From assembly GCA_012960505.1 (NCBI GenBank), contig DUBC01000030.1, positions 186,001 to 250,000 of the forward strand: a DNA stretch of 64,000 bases, in the 5' to 3' direction. This document shows positions 52,301 to 59,501 of the stretch, piece after piece. Position 1 is the stretch's first letter, and each line of letters opens with the position of its first letter. The translations under genes and the position numbers were made by a program. The notes under the pieces are model-generated. The model did not search any database. It saw only the letters and a program-made list of their open reading frames with translations, and was not told the DNA's origin. The stretch comes from Verrucomicrobiales bacterium (GTDB lineage Bacteria > Verrucomicrobiota > Verrucomicrobiia > Verrucomicrobiales > DEV007).

Positions 52301-52981
52301 CAATATCTCAGGATCCCCTGTACGGAGATAGCATTCTGTAAGCGCAATTCCACCGTAACCGATGTACCAAGGATATTTGTGAGCCGGCACCTTCCGTGCC
52401 CAGTTACGGACAACCTCTAAGTCTTGGTTCTCACCGGTGGAAAGAAGAAAAAGCATACCAATTCCTCCGAGACCCTCAGTAGATTTCGGTTTAGAAAGAT
52501 AACCGGCAACCTGACGCACGATCTTGTCCGACTTTGGACAATTAAGAGGCCAGGTCTTACTGTAAGCTCCAAGCACTGGGACCTTCACCTCGACCGGCTC
52601 AGTCTTACCTTTGATTTTGAACTGAATCATACCGTCGGTTGCCTCTGCCTCAGCAAGAATTTGTCCCAATTGAATGCGCGGATCAATGTCAGCAAGGCTC
52701 TGCCCATTGATCTCTCTAATAATCTGACCTTTTTCAAGCTTCCCCGTTAAAGCAGCCGGAGAACCTTCCTCGATATTACTTATTCGCATAACAAAGGCCG
52801 GCTGAAGTAAATCCAAACCAATGCCTACTGGACCAAATCGCTTAATGTTCTGCAGAGACTTAGTTTCATCAGGCCGAGTGGAGAAAGTGCCGTTAGGATA
52901 TTTGTAATATCCGTTCTCCGCAGCCCAGGTGAATGGCTGAGTTAAAAGGAGCATTAAAATGGAAAGAATTATGCACTTCAT
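49376..52981 (-). CDS. DUF6288 protein with PDZ, HEAT and shared Cys-rich C-terminal module
   Basis: The 1201-residue product has a signal peptide (about 1-20) and a PDZ-like domain (about 55-125: ISNIEEGSPAALTGKLEKGQIIREINGQ). The DUF6288 helical domain follows (about 130-450: LNCPKSDKIVRQVAGYLS, HVVTFLMLAKECG, MLHGHTGGGIGEIWRSAAMG), then HEAT-like repeats (about 500-760). From about 830 it carries the module also found at the end of the acetylesterase at 38127 (YDWKMF, WSYHSFDP, RYRKVTMP, IIYVNGKQL, SLHIEEQKLP), with Cys 916, 920 and 925. A further ~145 residues end in a beta-rich domain. It overlaps YdjY by 4 bases (ATGA). Function unknown; the architecture suggests a secreted scaffold that senses or binds polymer. 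Confidence 0.87.
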   Translation of the reverse strand: MKCIILSILMLLLTQPFTWAAENGYYKYPNGTFSTRPDETKSLQNIKRFGPVGIGLDLLQPAFVMRISNIEEGSPAALTGKLEKGQIIREINGQSLADIDPRIQLGQILAEAEATDGMIQFKIKGKTEPVEVKVPVLGAYSKTWPLNCPKSDKIVRQVAGYLSKPKSTEGLGGIGMLFLLSTGENQDLEVVRNWARKVPAHKYPWYIGYGGIALTECYLRTGDPEILGNIQEWVDNAVSSQHNDAWAGRGSALTSYGQGHLNAAGTHVVTFLMLAKECGTEIPDHTFLGALRHFFRYAGRGNNPYGDDRPEVGFVDNGKNGKLAFAMAAAAALTPDGENSIYAKARDVCAVQSFYTTSFMLHGHTGGGIGEIWRSAAMGLLYDKKPRQYREFMDNRQWHYDLSRRFDGSFGILGGSGYDKELWGVAYPLTYTIPRKTLRITGAPPTKFSKSYQLPKQLWGTEADNLFLSLDAVPDNQDKKHDLSDETLANDSSLAFLRRFHSAEQPTDDEIRRYIHHQEHNIRNIAAYKALGINSGYIGRKAAGGKVRMNLVTEFLEHHDPRVRRVMFGAILHKPDMITSEVFELAVKAVKDTHESWWVKDAALQIIGHGSADQIAPFIDLLLPYLKHEENWLKNATLTALTPIVADERCYQRVLPAIGDLIRNNQRVSVTRGLTKGIRSKINEAGPAVQKLAAETLEETFMGYAGSKTAPGGLDTTSTFEFHLEAIAESLADVPGGLDVLYEIARQRKPKEILPYKKFFLNADSSRFGPKLKKAINPIIMEELIPEYVGRNRARLKQLAGGETQSGYPGGSRDVIDELSALYDRAGQKEYDWKMFLDLRNAKWSYHSFDPIASEQVPFDQLITRYRKVTMPKDMDKWYETTFEANDANNRGAFKWGKSPFGHYMGKLPAGPVHKCGAGCIGPGCYGGAKINTFWEKEVLLLRQHFEVPPIKPGHRYRLRINDGNHVGSGGGHIIYVNGKQLIEAKTCNGRGSGALPKGAYFTREFMDDLGGGNVCIAAMTFLRNNDKYSVKPSKPVPQGKFSLHIEEQKLPPMEDGLVFKSASIVPMLSSQWQNMQDPEDREKSASAVKFRWDGQFVYNPKISGAWKVIAQVADLAGFDPAKKTRVNRPPFSSMTFKDGGRTDNPVWAWSGDTLMDLTKFQALKMKLRNIDGNDYLFVEVGGFGTRNKPGWKSQLLVLTR

Positions 52982-53748
52982 TTTTTATTCGATAAAGCTG
53001 TGGTTTTATGAGGAGCTTTCACCTTTGGTCTCAGGCGGAGAATTACCTGCTCTCCAATCTTGGGTAACCCCTTAGAATTCACTTTCCAAGTGAGTCCATC
53101 GTTCTGATGACCGTGAACACCAGGCAAACAGAGAAGCTCGTCACCGAAAGTCGAAATCGAAATAACGTTTCCACTATGTTCACATACATACTTTTTGGGA
53201 CCAGGACCATCCTCAATCAAATGGGATCCAGCGAAAAGAAAACTCGCAGGAAATGTTTCTTCTTTTCCCTTCGTTCTTAAAACTTTAACATCATCGGATC
53301 GTGCAGGCGAAATGAACTTAGCTATGGGAGACTCCTGTGGATTACCTTCCAAATCAGGAAAAACAAGCGATAAGAAAACATCATCCCCGGCAGGATCAAT
53401 AGGAACCCAACGTGTACTCCCTCCCTCACCTACTCTTCTCATGGCAGGGGTGCCGGGCTTCACTCCCATCAGAAGCATGGCTGTGTGAATATGCATCGGA
53501 CGCGCTGCAGTCGAAAGAATAGACTCGTGCTCCTTACTGCCCTTCGTACATGCAACCAACTCAAGAAAGCCTTCGTGAAGACATACAGTCGCATTCACAT
53601 CTACACTCCATTCTTCTAGGTTCAATTTAATACCAGGCAGGTTCAATTTGCTCAAAGCTTTCTTCGTTCCTGGAGAAACTTTCTCTCCACCCAACCCGAC
53701 ACATGAGAGGAAAATAATTCCGATAATAAATTTAATAAATAAAACCAT
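52978..53748 (-). CDS. YdjY-domain secreted protein
   Basis: The 256-residue product has a signal peptide ending near SCVGLGG and a YdjY-type domain: DVNATVCLHEGFLELVACTKGSKEHESILSTAARPMHIHTAMLLMGVKPG. A possible metal- or disulfide-competent set is provided by Cys and His in the CLHEG and HESIL motifs. The family is common in PVC bacteria, often beside PSD and DUF1501 genes, and is uncharacterised. It is the promoter-proximal gene of the long minus-strand run and overlaps the DUF6288 start by 4 bases. The 157-bp upstream region is shared with the divergent LamG gene and contains three adjacent inverted repeats. Confidence 0.82.
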   Translation of the reverse strand: MVLFIKFIIGIIFLSCVGLGGEKVSPGTKKALSKLNLPGIKLNLEEWSVDVNATVCLHEGFLELVACTKGSKEHESILSTAARPMHIHTAMLLMGVKPGTPAMRRVGEGGSTRWVPIDPAGDDVFLSLVFPDLEGNPQESPIAKFISPARSDDVKVLRTKGKEETFPASFLFAGSHLIEDGPGPKKYVCEHSGNVISISTFGDELLCLPGVHGHQNDGLTWKVNSKGLPKIGEQVILRLRPKVKAPHKTTALSNKK

Positions 53749-53802
53749 TTAATTTACATCTAAAAGAACATGCTAACATTTCAATTACAATGAATTTTTT
53801 AT

Positions 53803-53835
53803 TGCAGTCTGCACCCTATAAGGGATTAGAAATCC
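53803..53835. promoter_or_regulatory. Three adjacent small inverted repeats in the divergent control region
   Basis: TGCAG-t-CTGCA (53803-53813), CCCT-ata-AGGG (53814-53824) and GGATT-aga-AATCC (53823-53835) lie end to end between the YdjY and LamG genes. They could be operator sites for a dimeric regulator controlling the long minus-strand run, or an mRNA-leader structure. No regulator gene is in the window. Chance cannot be excluded for arms this short. Confidence 0.35.
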
Positions 53836-53905
53836 AACATAAAACATTTAATTTCATCGACCAGAAAATTCATGGTGAAAGAATAATCTTAGTTTAGATT
53901 CAGCC

Positions 53906-54802
53906 ATGAAGCACCTCATACCGACCCTTCTTGGAATCTGGCTCTCCTCAATCTCATTTAGCGCCGAGACTAAACCGTTCCCTCCTGAGGGTCTTCGGCT
54001 ATGGTTGATGGCAGATGCCGGCATCACTACTGAGGATAACTCCAAGGAAGGAGGAAGCGAAACCGATATCGCTCGGTGGACCGATCAGTCCGGAGAAGGC
54101 CTCGAGCTTACTCCCGCTTACAAGTCACCAGCTACTCGTCCAACACTTGTAAAGAAAGTTTCTGAGATCGGCGGGAAACCTGCCCTTCAGTTTAACGGTA
54201 AAGGCGGAAGCAACTTCGAAGTTACTGATCCTTTAATTGGACGTTTCAAAAAACCCTTCGACCTTAATCGTGGCACTGTCTTTCTAGTGGCAAGCATGCC
54301 ATTTATACCCACCATTTCTCCCCTGACCCTGAGCGCTACAGCTGACTCTAAAACCGGCCGTGGTGGATTAGGCATACGAAGAGGCGGCAAATCAGATAGT
54401 TGGTTCTGTGTTCATTATGGAGGACCTGGAAATGGCAAGAAGATCCAGAGTCAGGAATCGAAGCTTGACACTAAATTTCACATCCTGACCGTGCGTTTTG
54501 ATAAGCACAAATCCGAACTAGAGATGATTGTTGACGGTAAAAATACAGGCACAAAACTGAGAGACCAATCCAAACTTCCACTCGATCCAATCCGCTTTAT
54601 TCAAGTAGGAGGTCATGGTATCCTTGACCCGCCAGGAGATCCAGGAGCCGAATGGTTCTTCAATGGGCAGATCGCTGAGATCCTCGTCTTTAACCGTATA
54701 CTCGGGAATGATCCCAAAATTGGACCCTTTGCCGCTGTCGGAAATTACCTGCAGCGAAAATACCGGATACGCGGTGATTTTATCAAACCCACCGCTAAAT
54801 AA
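53906..54802 (+). CDS. Secreted stand-alone LamG/concanavalin-like protein
   Basis: The 298-residue product has a signal peptide (MKHLIPTLLGIWLSSISFSA) and a single lectin-like beta-sandwich: GLRLWLMADAGI, ARWTDQSGEGLELTPA, GKPALQFNGKGGS, GTVFLVASMPF, FHILTVRFDKHKSELEMIVDG, FNGQIAEILVFNRIL, GNYLQRKYRI. The same succession of motifs forms the insert in the PSD1 protein at 30353, so this is effectively that module as a free protein. Such proteins are presumed glycan-binding; no catalytic residues are evident. It is transcribed away from the long minus-strand run across a 157-bp region and ends facing the DUF1501 gene of pair A4. Confidence 0.85.
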   Translation: MKHLIPTLLGIWLSSISFSAETKPFPPEGLRLWLMADAGITTEDNSKEGGSETDIARWTDQSGEGLELTPAYKSPATRPTLVKKVSEIGGKPALQFNGKGGSNFEVTDPLIGRFKKPFDLNRGTVFLVASMPFIPTISPLTLSATADSKTGRGGLGIRRGGKSDSWFCVHYGGPGNGKKIQSQESKLDTKFHILTVRFDKHKSELEMIVDGKNTGTKLRDQSKLPLDPIRFIQVGGHGILDPPGDPGAEWFFNGQIAEILVFNRILGNDPKIGPFAAVGNYLQRKYRIRGDFIKPTAK

Positions 54803-54844
54803 GCCACCAAGGACACAAGTGTAAATACTGTCGGGATGAGATAA

Positions 54845-54860
54845 ATGATGTAGCCATCAT
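54845..54860 (-). terminator. Short hairpin at the end of the pair A4 DUF1501 gene
   Basis: ATGATG (54845-54850) pairs with CATCAT (54855-54860) across TAGC, overlapping the TGA stop of the minus-strand DUF1501 gene. On the minus strand it is followed by TTTATCT. A weak terminator is possible; the stem is only 6 bp. Confidence 0.3.
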
Positions 54861-56257
54861 GCCAAAATACTCTTTACCACGCTGCCTTCCACGTCCGTGA
54901 GGCGGAAGTTACGGCCCAAGTGGGGATAAGTGAGTTGCTTGTGATTGAGCCCAAGCTGATGGAGGATAGTGGCGTGCAGATCGTGGACATGCACCTTGTT
55001 CTCCACAGCGGCATAGCCAAACTCGTCGGTAGCCCCATAAGTCAAACCACCCCTTACTCCTCCGCCAGCGAGCCACATCGTGAAGCCAAACGGGTTATGG
55101 TCGCGCCCAGCACTGCCCTGATGCGTGGGCAATCGCCCAAATTCACCACCCCACACAACGAGCGTAGTGTCGAGTAGGCCGCGCTGCTTTAGGTCAGTAA
55201 GTAATGTAGCAATCGGCTGGTCGGTCTGGGCGCATTGCCGGTCGTGGTTTTCCTTCAGATTGTCGTGTGCATCCCACGCAGTCAGCCCTTTATTGCCACC
55301 ACTATAGATCTGCACAAACCGCACCCCACGTTCGACCAAACGGCGCGCCAGCAGGCAGTTGCGCCCGAAATACTCTGTGATCTTATGGTTGAGCCCGTAA
55401 TCCTCGCGCGTTGCCTTGGTTTCTCGGGAAATGTCAACGGCCGCCGGTGCGTGGCTCTGCATTCGCCAAGCTAACTCGTAAGCAGCCACTCGTGCGGACA
55501 GGGCGCTTTCATCAGGATTGGCGGCCGAGTAGCGTTCATTCCATTTGCGAATGAAATCCAATCGATGGCGTTGCTGCGCAACGGATACTCCTTCAGGACG
55601 TTTCAGATAGAGAATGGGCGAGCCGACCGATTGGAAAGGCACACCTTGATAGGTCGCAGGCATGAAGCCGTTGGACCAATTCATAGCCCCATTTACGGGT
55701 GCTCCATTGAGATCGGTGAGGACCACGTAACCAGGCAGATTTTCATTTTCACTGCCGAGTCCATAAGTAATCCACGAACCCATGCTCGGATAGCCGGATT
55801 GTACAAAGCCTGAATTCATTTGGAACAACGCCGGTCCATGATTATTGCTATCAGCGTGTAGCGAGCGGATGACACACAGTTCATCGGCATGTCGTGCGAG
55901 GTGTGGAAATTTTTCACTAATCTCCAATCCAGACTGACCGTGCCGTGCGAACGTGTACGGGCTGCGCATGGCGGTGGCTTTGGTGGCGGGGGCGAAGGCG
56001 TCCTCCTTGCGAAAAGTAGGGATTGCCTTACCATTCCAACGATCAAGCGCGGGCTTGGGGTCAAAGGTGTCCACCTGACTCGGACCGCCATACATGAAGA
56101 GAAAAATAACTGACTTGGCCCGGGCCGCAAATTGCGGAGAAAGCGCATTCATTGGTTTTGGATTGTCGGCCGCCAGTAGTGAACGCAATGCCAGTATACC
56201 AAAACCGCCTCCGGTAGTTTGCAGAAAATGCCGGCGATTTGTGATGTGATTATTCAT
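54857..56257 (-). CDS. DUF1501 family protein, Tat-exported (pair A4)
   Basis: The 466-residue product begins with a Tat signal (ITNRRHFLQTTGGGFGILAL). DUF1501 landmarks are FLFMYGGPSQVDTFDPKP, LVVWGGEFGRLPTHQGSAGRDHNPFGFTMWLAGG, VRGGLTYGATDEFG and DLHATILHQLGLNHKQL. All family motifs are intact, and it is closest to the A3 protein at 28903 by eye. Its ATG overlaps the stop of the upstream cytochrome gene by one base (TAATG), so the two are translationally coupled. Confidence 0.94.
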   Translation of the reverse strand: MNNHITNRRHFLQTTGGGFGILALRSLLAADNPKPMNALSPQFAARAKSVIFLFMYGGPSQVDTFDPKPALDRWNGKAIPTFRKEDAFAPATKATAMRSPYTFARHGQSGLEISEKFPHLARHADELCVIRSLHADSNNHGPALFQMNSGFVQSGYPSMGSWITYGLGSENENLPGYVVLTDLNGAPVNGAMNWSNGFMPATYQGVPFQSVGSPILYLKRPEGVSVAQQRHRLDFIRKWNERYSAANPDESALSARVAAYELAWRMQSHAPAAVDISRETKATREDYGLNHKITEYFGRNCLLARRLVERGVRFVQIYSGGNKGLTAWDAHDNLKENHDRQCAQTDQPIATLLTDLKQRGLLDTTLVVWGGEFGRLPTHQGSAGRDHNPFGFTMWLAGGGVRGGLTYGATDEFGYAAVENKVHVHDLHATILHQLGLNHKQLTYPHLGRNFRLTDVEGSVVKSILA

Positions 56258-58155
56258 TAGTCCACGTACGAAAATTGGCTGGAGTTAATGAGTACCACAA
56301 TGAAATCTGTAAGTCCTGTTTCACCTTCTTTATCCAGAAACCTGCGACCCTCCTCAATCCATTCCTCTTTGGGAGGTCGTGCCAAAACACGCCATAACGC
56401 CTCCTTGGCTTGGGCCTTTTTATCATCTGAGATCTTAATTATTTCGCGAGCGCAATATGCAGCTTGTTCGTTGACAAATGGATCGTTCAAAAGCGTGAGC
56501 GCCTGCGTCGGGATGGTGCTTACAATCCGCCGACTACATGGCATCGAAGGGCTGGGCATGTCAAACATTTCCAGCATTGGCATCATCAACTGGCGTTTCA
56601 CGTAAACATAAACACTGCGGCGCCAATGTTCTATTCTTTCCTGTTTTACTTTCGGCCACTTATTGCGTTGGCTGCGCTGATCAATGATCTCATGTGGAAT
56701 ACGTGGTTTGATACCCGGTCCGCCCGTCTTTCGGTTTAATTTGCCACTTACCACTAGGATGCCATCGCGTATGGCTTCGGCTTCCAGTCGACGCTTGGAC
56801 ACACGCCAGTAGAGCAGGTTATCCTGATCTTTTGCATGAGCTTCGGCACGATAGCTGGATGATTGGCGGTAGGTTGCCGACATCAAGATCTTTTTATGGA
56901 TTGGCTTCACACAGCCACCCTCGATAATTAGTTGTTGTGCAAGCCATTCCAGTAGAGCCGGATGTGTGGGCAGACTGCCTGCGGGGCCGAAGTCATTGGG
57001 CGTGCGCACGAGCCCATGGCCAAAATGAAACTGCCAGATGCGATTGGCATGAACCCGCCAGGTGAGCGTGTTGTTTTCGGCGGCCACCCAGTCCGCAAAG
57101 ATGAGGCGACGACCGGTTGTGCGACTGGCCTTGTTAGGCTTAGAGTTAAATGATACCGGTTGCAGTGGTTCGAGCACTTTCGGCACACCCGGTTGCACCT
57201 CCTCACCCTGATTCTTGGCTTGACCACGAATAAGCAGATGCGTGAGTCGCGGCTCAGCTCCCACCTCCGTGAGCGCCATCAAGCCCGGCTTGGGGTTCTT
57301 CTTGCCAGATTTAACCATCTTCTTGAGGTTGAGCTGACCATCCTGGCCCATTGGCACCTCGCGTGGGACTGCATTATTGAACACAGCAAGCAGCCGATAG
57401 TAATCGATCTGCGAAATAGGCGCAGTCTTGTGATCGTGACAACGAGCACAACCAACGGTAATCCCCAAAAAGGTTATGCCCGTTGTTGATATCACATCAT
57501 CAAGCTGATCCAACCGATATTGTTCAGCAAACGCGGGCCTTACGTTGCCATCATTGGAAGGGCCATTACGGCAGAAACCCGTGGCAATCCACGATTGCGC
57601 ATTTTTAGGCGCAACTTCATCGCCGGCCAATTGTTCACGAATAAACTGCGCGTAGGGTTTATCATCATTGAACGACTTGATCACATAATCCCGGTAACGC
57701 CAAGCGTTGGGGCGATCGATATCAGAGTGATAGCCACTGCTGTCGGCGTATCGTGCAAGGTCAAGCCAATGCCGTCCCCAGCGTTCCCCATAATGCGGTG
57801 AGGCCAAAAGGCCATCAATGAGTTTTTCATAAGCCAGTGGAGATTTATTGGCGAGAAAAGCGCGGACTTGCTCCGGTGAAGGGGGTAGACCTATCAGGTC
57901 AAAATAAACCCTCCTGATCAAGGTCGCCTTATCAGCCGGTTCTGAGGGTAGTAACTCAGCTTTTTCCAGTCGCGAACCCACGAACCGGTCAACTTCATTA
58001 ACTCCCCACCCAGGTTGTTTGACCTTAGGTAACTCAATTTTATTAAACGGGAGAAACGCCCAATGTTGCCGAGCCTTCTCAAGGTCAACCGAATCGGCCG
58101 CTCGCACAGATAGCGGATCAATCAAGAAACACAGTATGAAAAATAGCCATCTCAC
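56257..58155 (-). CDS. DUF1549-DUF1553 cytochrome protein (pair A4)
   Basis: The 632-residue product has a signal peptide (about 1-19), an introductory HWAFLPFNKIELPKVK block and DUF1549 (RRVYFDLIGLPPSPEQVRAF, HYGERWGRHWLDLARYADSSGYHSD) with CARCHDHKTAPI at 236-240. DUF1553 follows (RVHANRIWQFHFGHGLVRTPNDFGPAGSLPTHPALLEWLA), ending FIVVLINSSQFSYVD. It lacks PSCyt1 and has no discoidin or LamG insert, making it the minimal form of the family in this window. It is first in a two-gene operon with DUF1501. Predicted periplasmic, with one c-type heme motif. Confidence 0.93.
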   Translation of the reverse strand: MRWLFFILCFLIDPLSVRAADSVDLEKARQHWAFLPFNKIELPKVKQPGWGVNEVDRFVGSRLEKAELLPSEPADKATLIRRVYFDLIGLPPSPEQVRAFLANKSPLAYEKLIDGLLASPHYGERWGRHWLDLARYADSSGYHSDIDRPNAWRYRDYVIKSFNDDKPYAQFIREQLAGDEVAPKNAQSWIATGFCRNGPSNDGNVRPAFAEQYRLDQLDDVISTTGITFLGITVGCARCHDHKTAPISQIDYYRLLAVFNNAVPREVPMGQDGQLNLKKMVKSGKKNPKPGLMALTEVGAEPRLTHLLIRGQAKNQGEEVQPGVPKVLEPLQPVSFNSKPNKASRTTGRRLIFADWVAAENNTLTWRVHANRIWQFHFGHGLVRTPNDFGPAGSLPTHPALLEWLAQQLIIEGGCVKPIHKKILMSATYRQSSSYRAEAHAKDQDNLLYWRVSKRRLEAEAIRDGILVVSGKLNRKTGGPGIKPRIPHEIIDQRSQRNKWPKVKQERIEHWRRSVYVYVKRQLMMPMLEMFDMPSPSMPCSRRIVSTIPTQALTLLNDPFVNEQAAYCAREIIKISDDKKAQAKEALWRVLARPPKEEWIEEGRRFLDKEGETGLTDFIVVLINSSQFSYVD

Positions 58156-58311
58156 TCTGCTCTTAGTCTAATCAGAATTTGAGTGATTTTCCAGTACAAA
58201 TCATCTAACCGTTCTGACTTGCTCATCAAGTAGGTAAATTAGTTTTTTGTAAAGGTTTGGGATCAATGTTAATCCAGTGATAGGAGAATATTATAACTCA
58301 AAGATGCACCA

Positions 58312-59481
58312 TTAATATAAACCAATGCGTCGCTTCCCAGGTTTCAGTTTCGGCAGATCTCCGTCCCCAGTCAACTCTCCGCCAAGTACCCAAGAAAGAT
58401 TGAATCGGGTCTGGTAAGAACCCTTGATTGGATCGTGCTCGTAGTGGAGGTAAATCCAACCTGAAGTCAACGTGTTGGGTCGGCCGACCGTGAGGGAAGA
58501 ATAACCGCTGCGTCCTGCGTCGACGAGTCTCTTAACGGGCCACGTTTTACCACCATCAAAACTCGCCCAGACAGTGATGCGCTCGCGGTGTGAAGCGTTC
58601 GTATCAAGATTGCTAAAGATCAGGATATCTTGCTCTTGGGACGGTATTCGAGTTAACCCTGCCATACAACCGTAAGGGCGACCCTGATCCCCATCAGGTA
58701 AAGCATCTACAATTCTCCATTTTTTCCATGTCTCACCTCCGTCGACACTCCATGCCTCGCGGCGACGACGATTACTTGGTCGTTTCGGCCAGTGAACACG
58801 CGAATTGTAATAGATGCGTCCATCAGCAAGTTCGACCAGCGCCGCTTCACCCGTACCCTTTTCAGGAAATGGGGCACTCGTCTTCCAAGTTTTTCCACCA
58901 TCATCGCTGTAGATCGCATTGGTGTATTGCTGGGGCCATTCTGCTCTCCCTCCATTAGGGCCGTAGTACCGCGAAGCCCGCAACAATCTCCCCTTCTTTG
59001 GGCCAACGGCTAAAGTGATACCACTTTCATTCATGTGCATGGAAGGATTATTTCCGTTAGCATCCTTCTCAATGGTCGTTTTTTCCGGTTGCCAGGATTT
59101 ACCATCATCTTTACTACGGTATAGGGTCAGAGGTGCCGGCGGTTGCCGGTCCTCGACAAAGACAAGAACATCTCCTGTTCCCGTGTCAACAATAGTACCC
59201 CCACCATGATAGCCAGCTTCGGACACTTTTATCGGTTCATCCCACAATTTCCCTCCGTCCTCGCTTCGACGCACAACTACCCCGGAATTTCCCCAGACAG
59301 CAATGACCGTGCCTTTCCTTGTAACAACGACATTAGGATAACGCTGATCATTGAAAAGACGTTGTTTTTCGAAAATAGGATCTCCCAGGAAAGGGCTCAG
59401 CCATTCGTCAGCAATGGAAACAACTGAAAGGCTAACTAGGAGTAACAGGGATAATGCAGATGACATTGAAAAGAACAACAA
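58312..59481 (-). CDS. Secreted sialidase-family (BNR/Asp-box) protein
   Basis: The 389-residue product has a signal peptide (about 1-24) and a six-bladed sialidase-type fold with five Asp-boxes, SxDxGxxW, starting near residues 73, 123, 192, 245 and 307. The Arg of QRYPNVV matches the first arginine of the RIP motif. Glu212 in GEAALVEL, Arg228 in NSR, Arg301 and Tyr327 in GYSSL are well placed for the remaining catalytic set. Exo-alpha-sialidases release terminal sialic acid or related ulosonic acids. With all candidate catalytic residues present, activity is plausible. It is alone, 20 bases downstream of the ThuA gene's 3' end and perhaps co-transcribed with it. Confidence 0.87.
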   Translation of the reverse strand: MLFFSMSSALSLLLLVSLSVVSIADEWLSPFLGDPIFEKQRLFNDQRYPNVVVTRKGTVIAVWGNSGVVVRRSEDGGKLWDEPIKVSEAGYHGGGTIVDTGTGDVLVFVEDRQPPAPLTLYRSKDDGKSWQPEKTTIEKDANGNNPSMHMNESGITLAVGPKKGRLLRASRYYGPNGGRAEWPQQYTNAIYSDDGGKTWKTSAPFPEKGTGEAALVELADGRIYYNSRVHWPKRPSNRRRREAWSVDGGETWKKWRIVDALPDGDQGRPYGCMAGLTRIPSQEQDILIFSNLDTNASHRERITVWASFDGGKTWPVKRLVDAGRSGYSSLTVGRPNTLTSGWIYLHYEHDPIKGSYQTRFNLSWVLGGELTGDGDLPKLKPGKRRIGLY

Positions 59482-59501
59482 TAAAAAAAGATAAGTAATC
59501 T

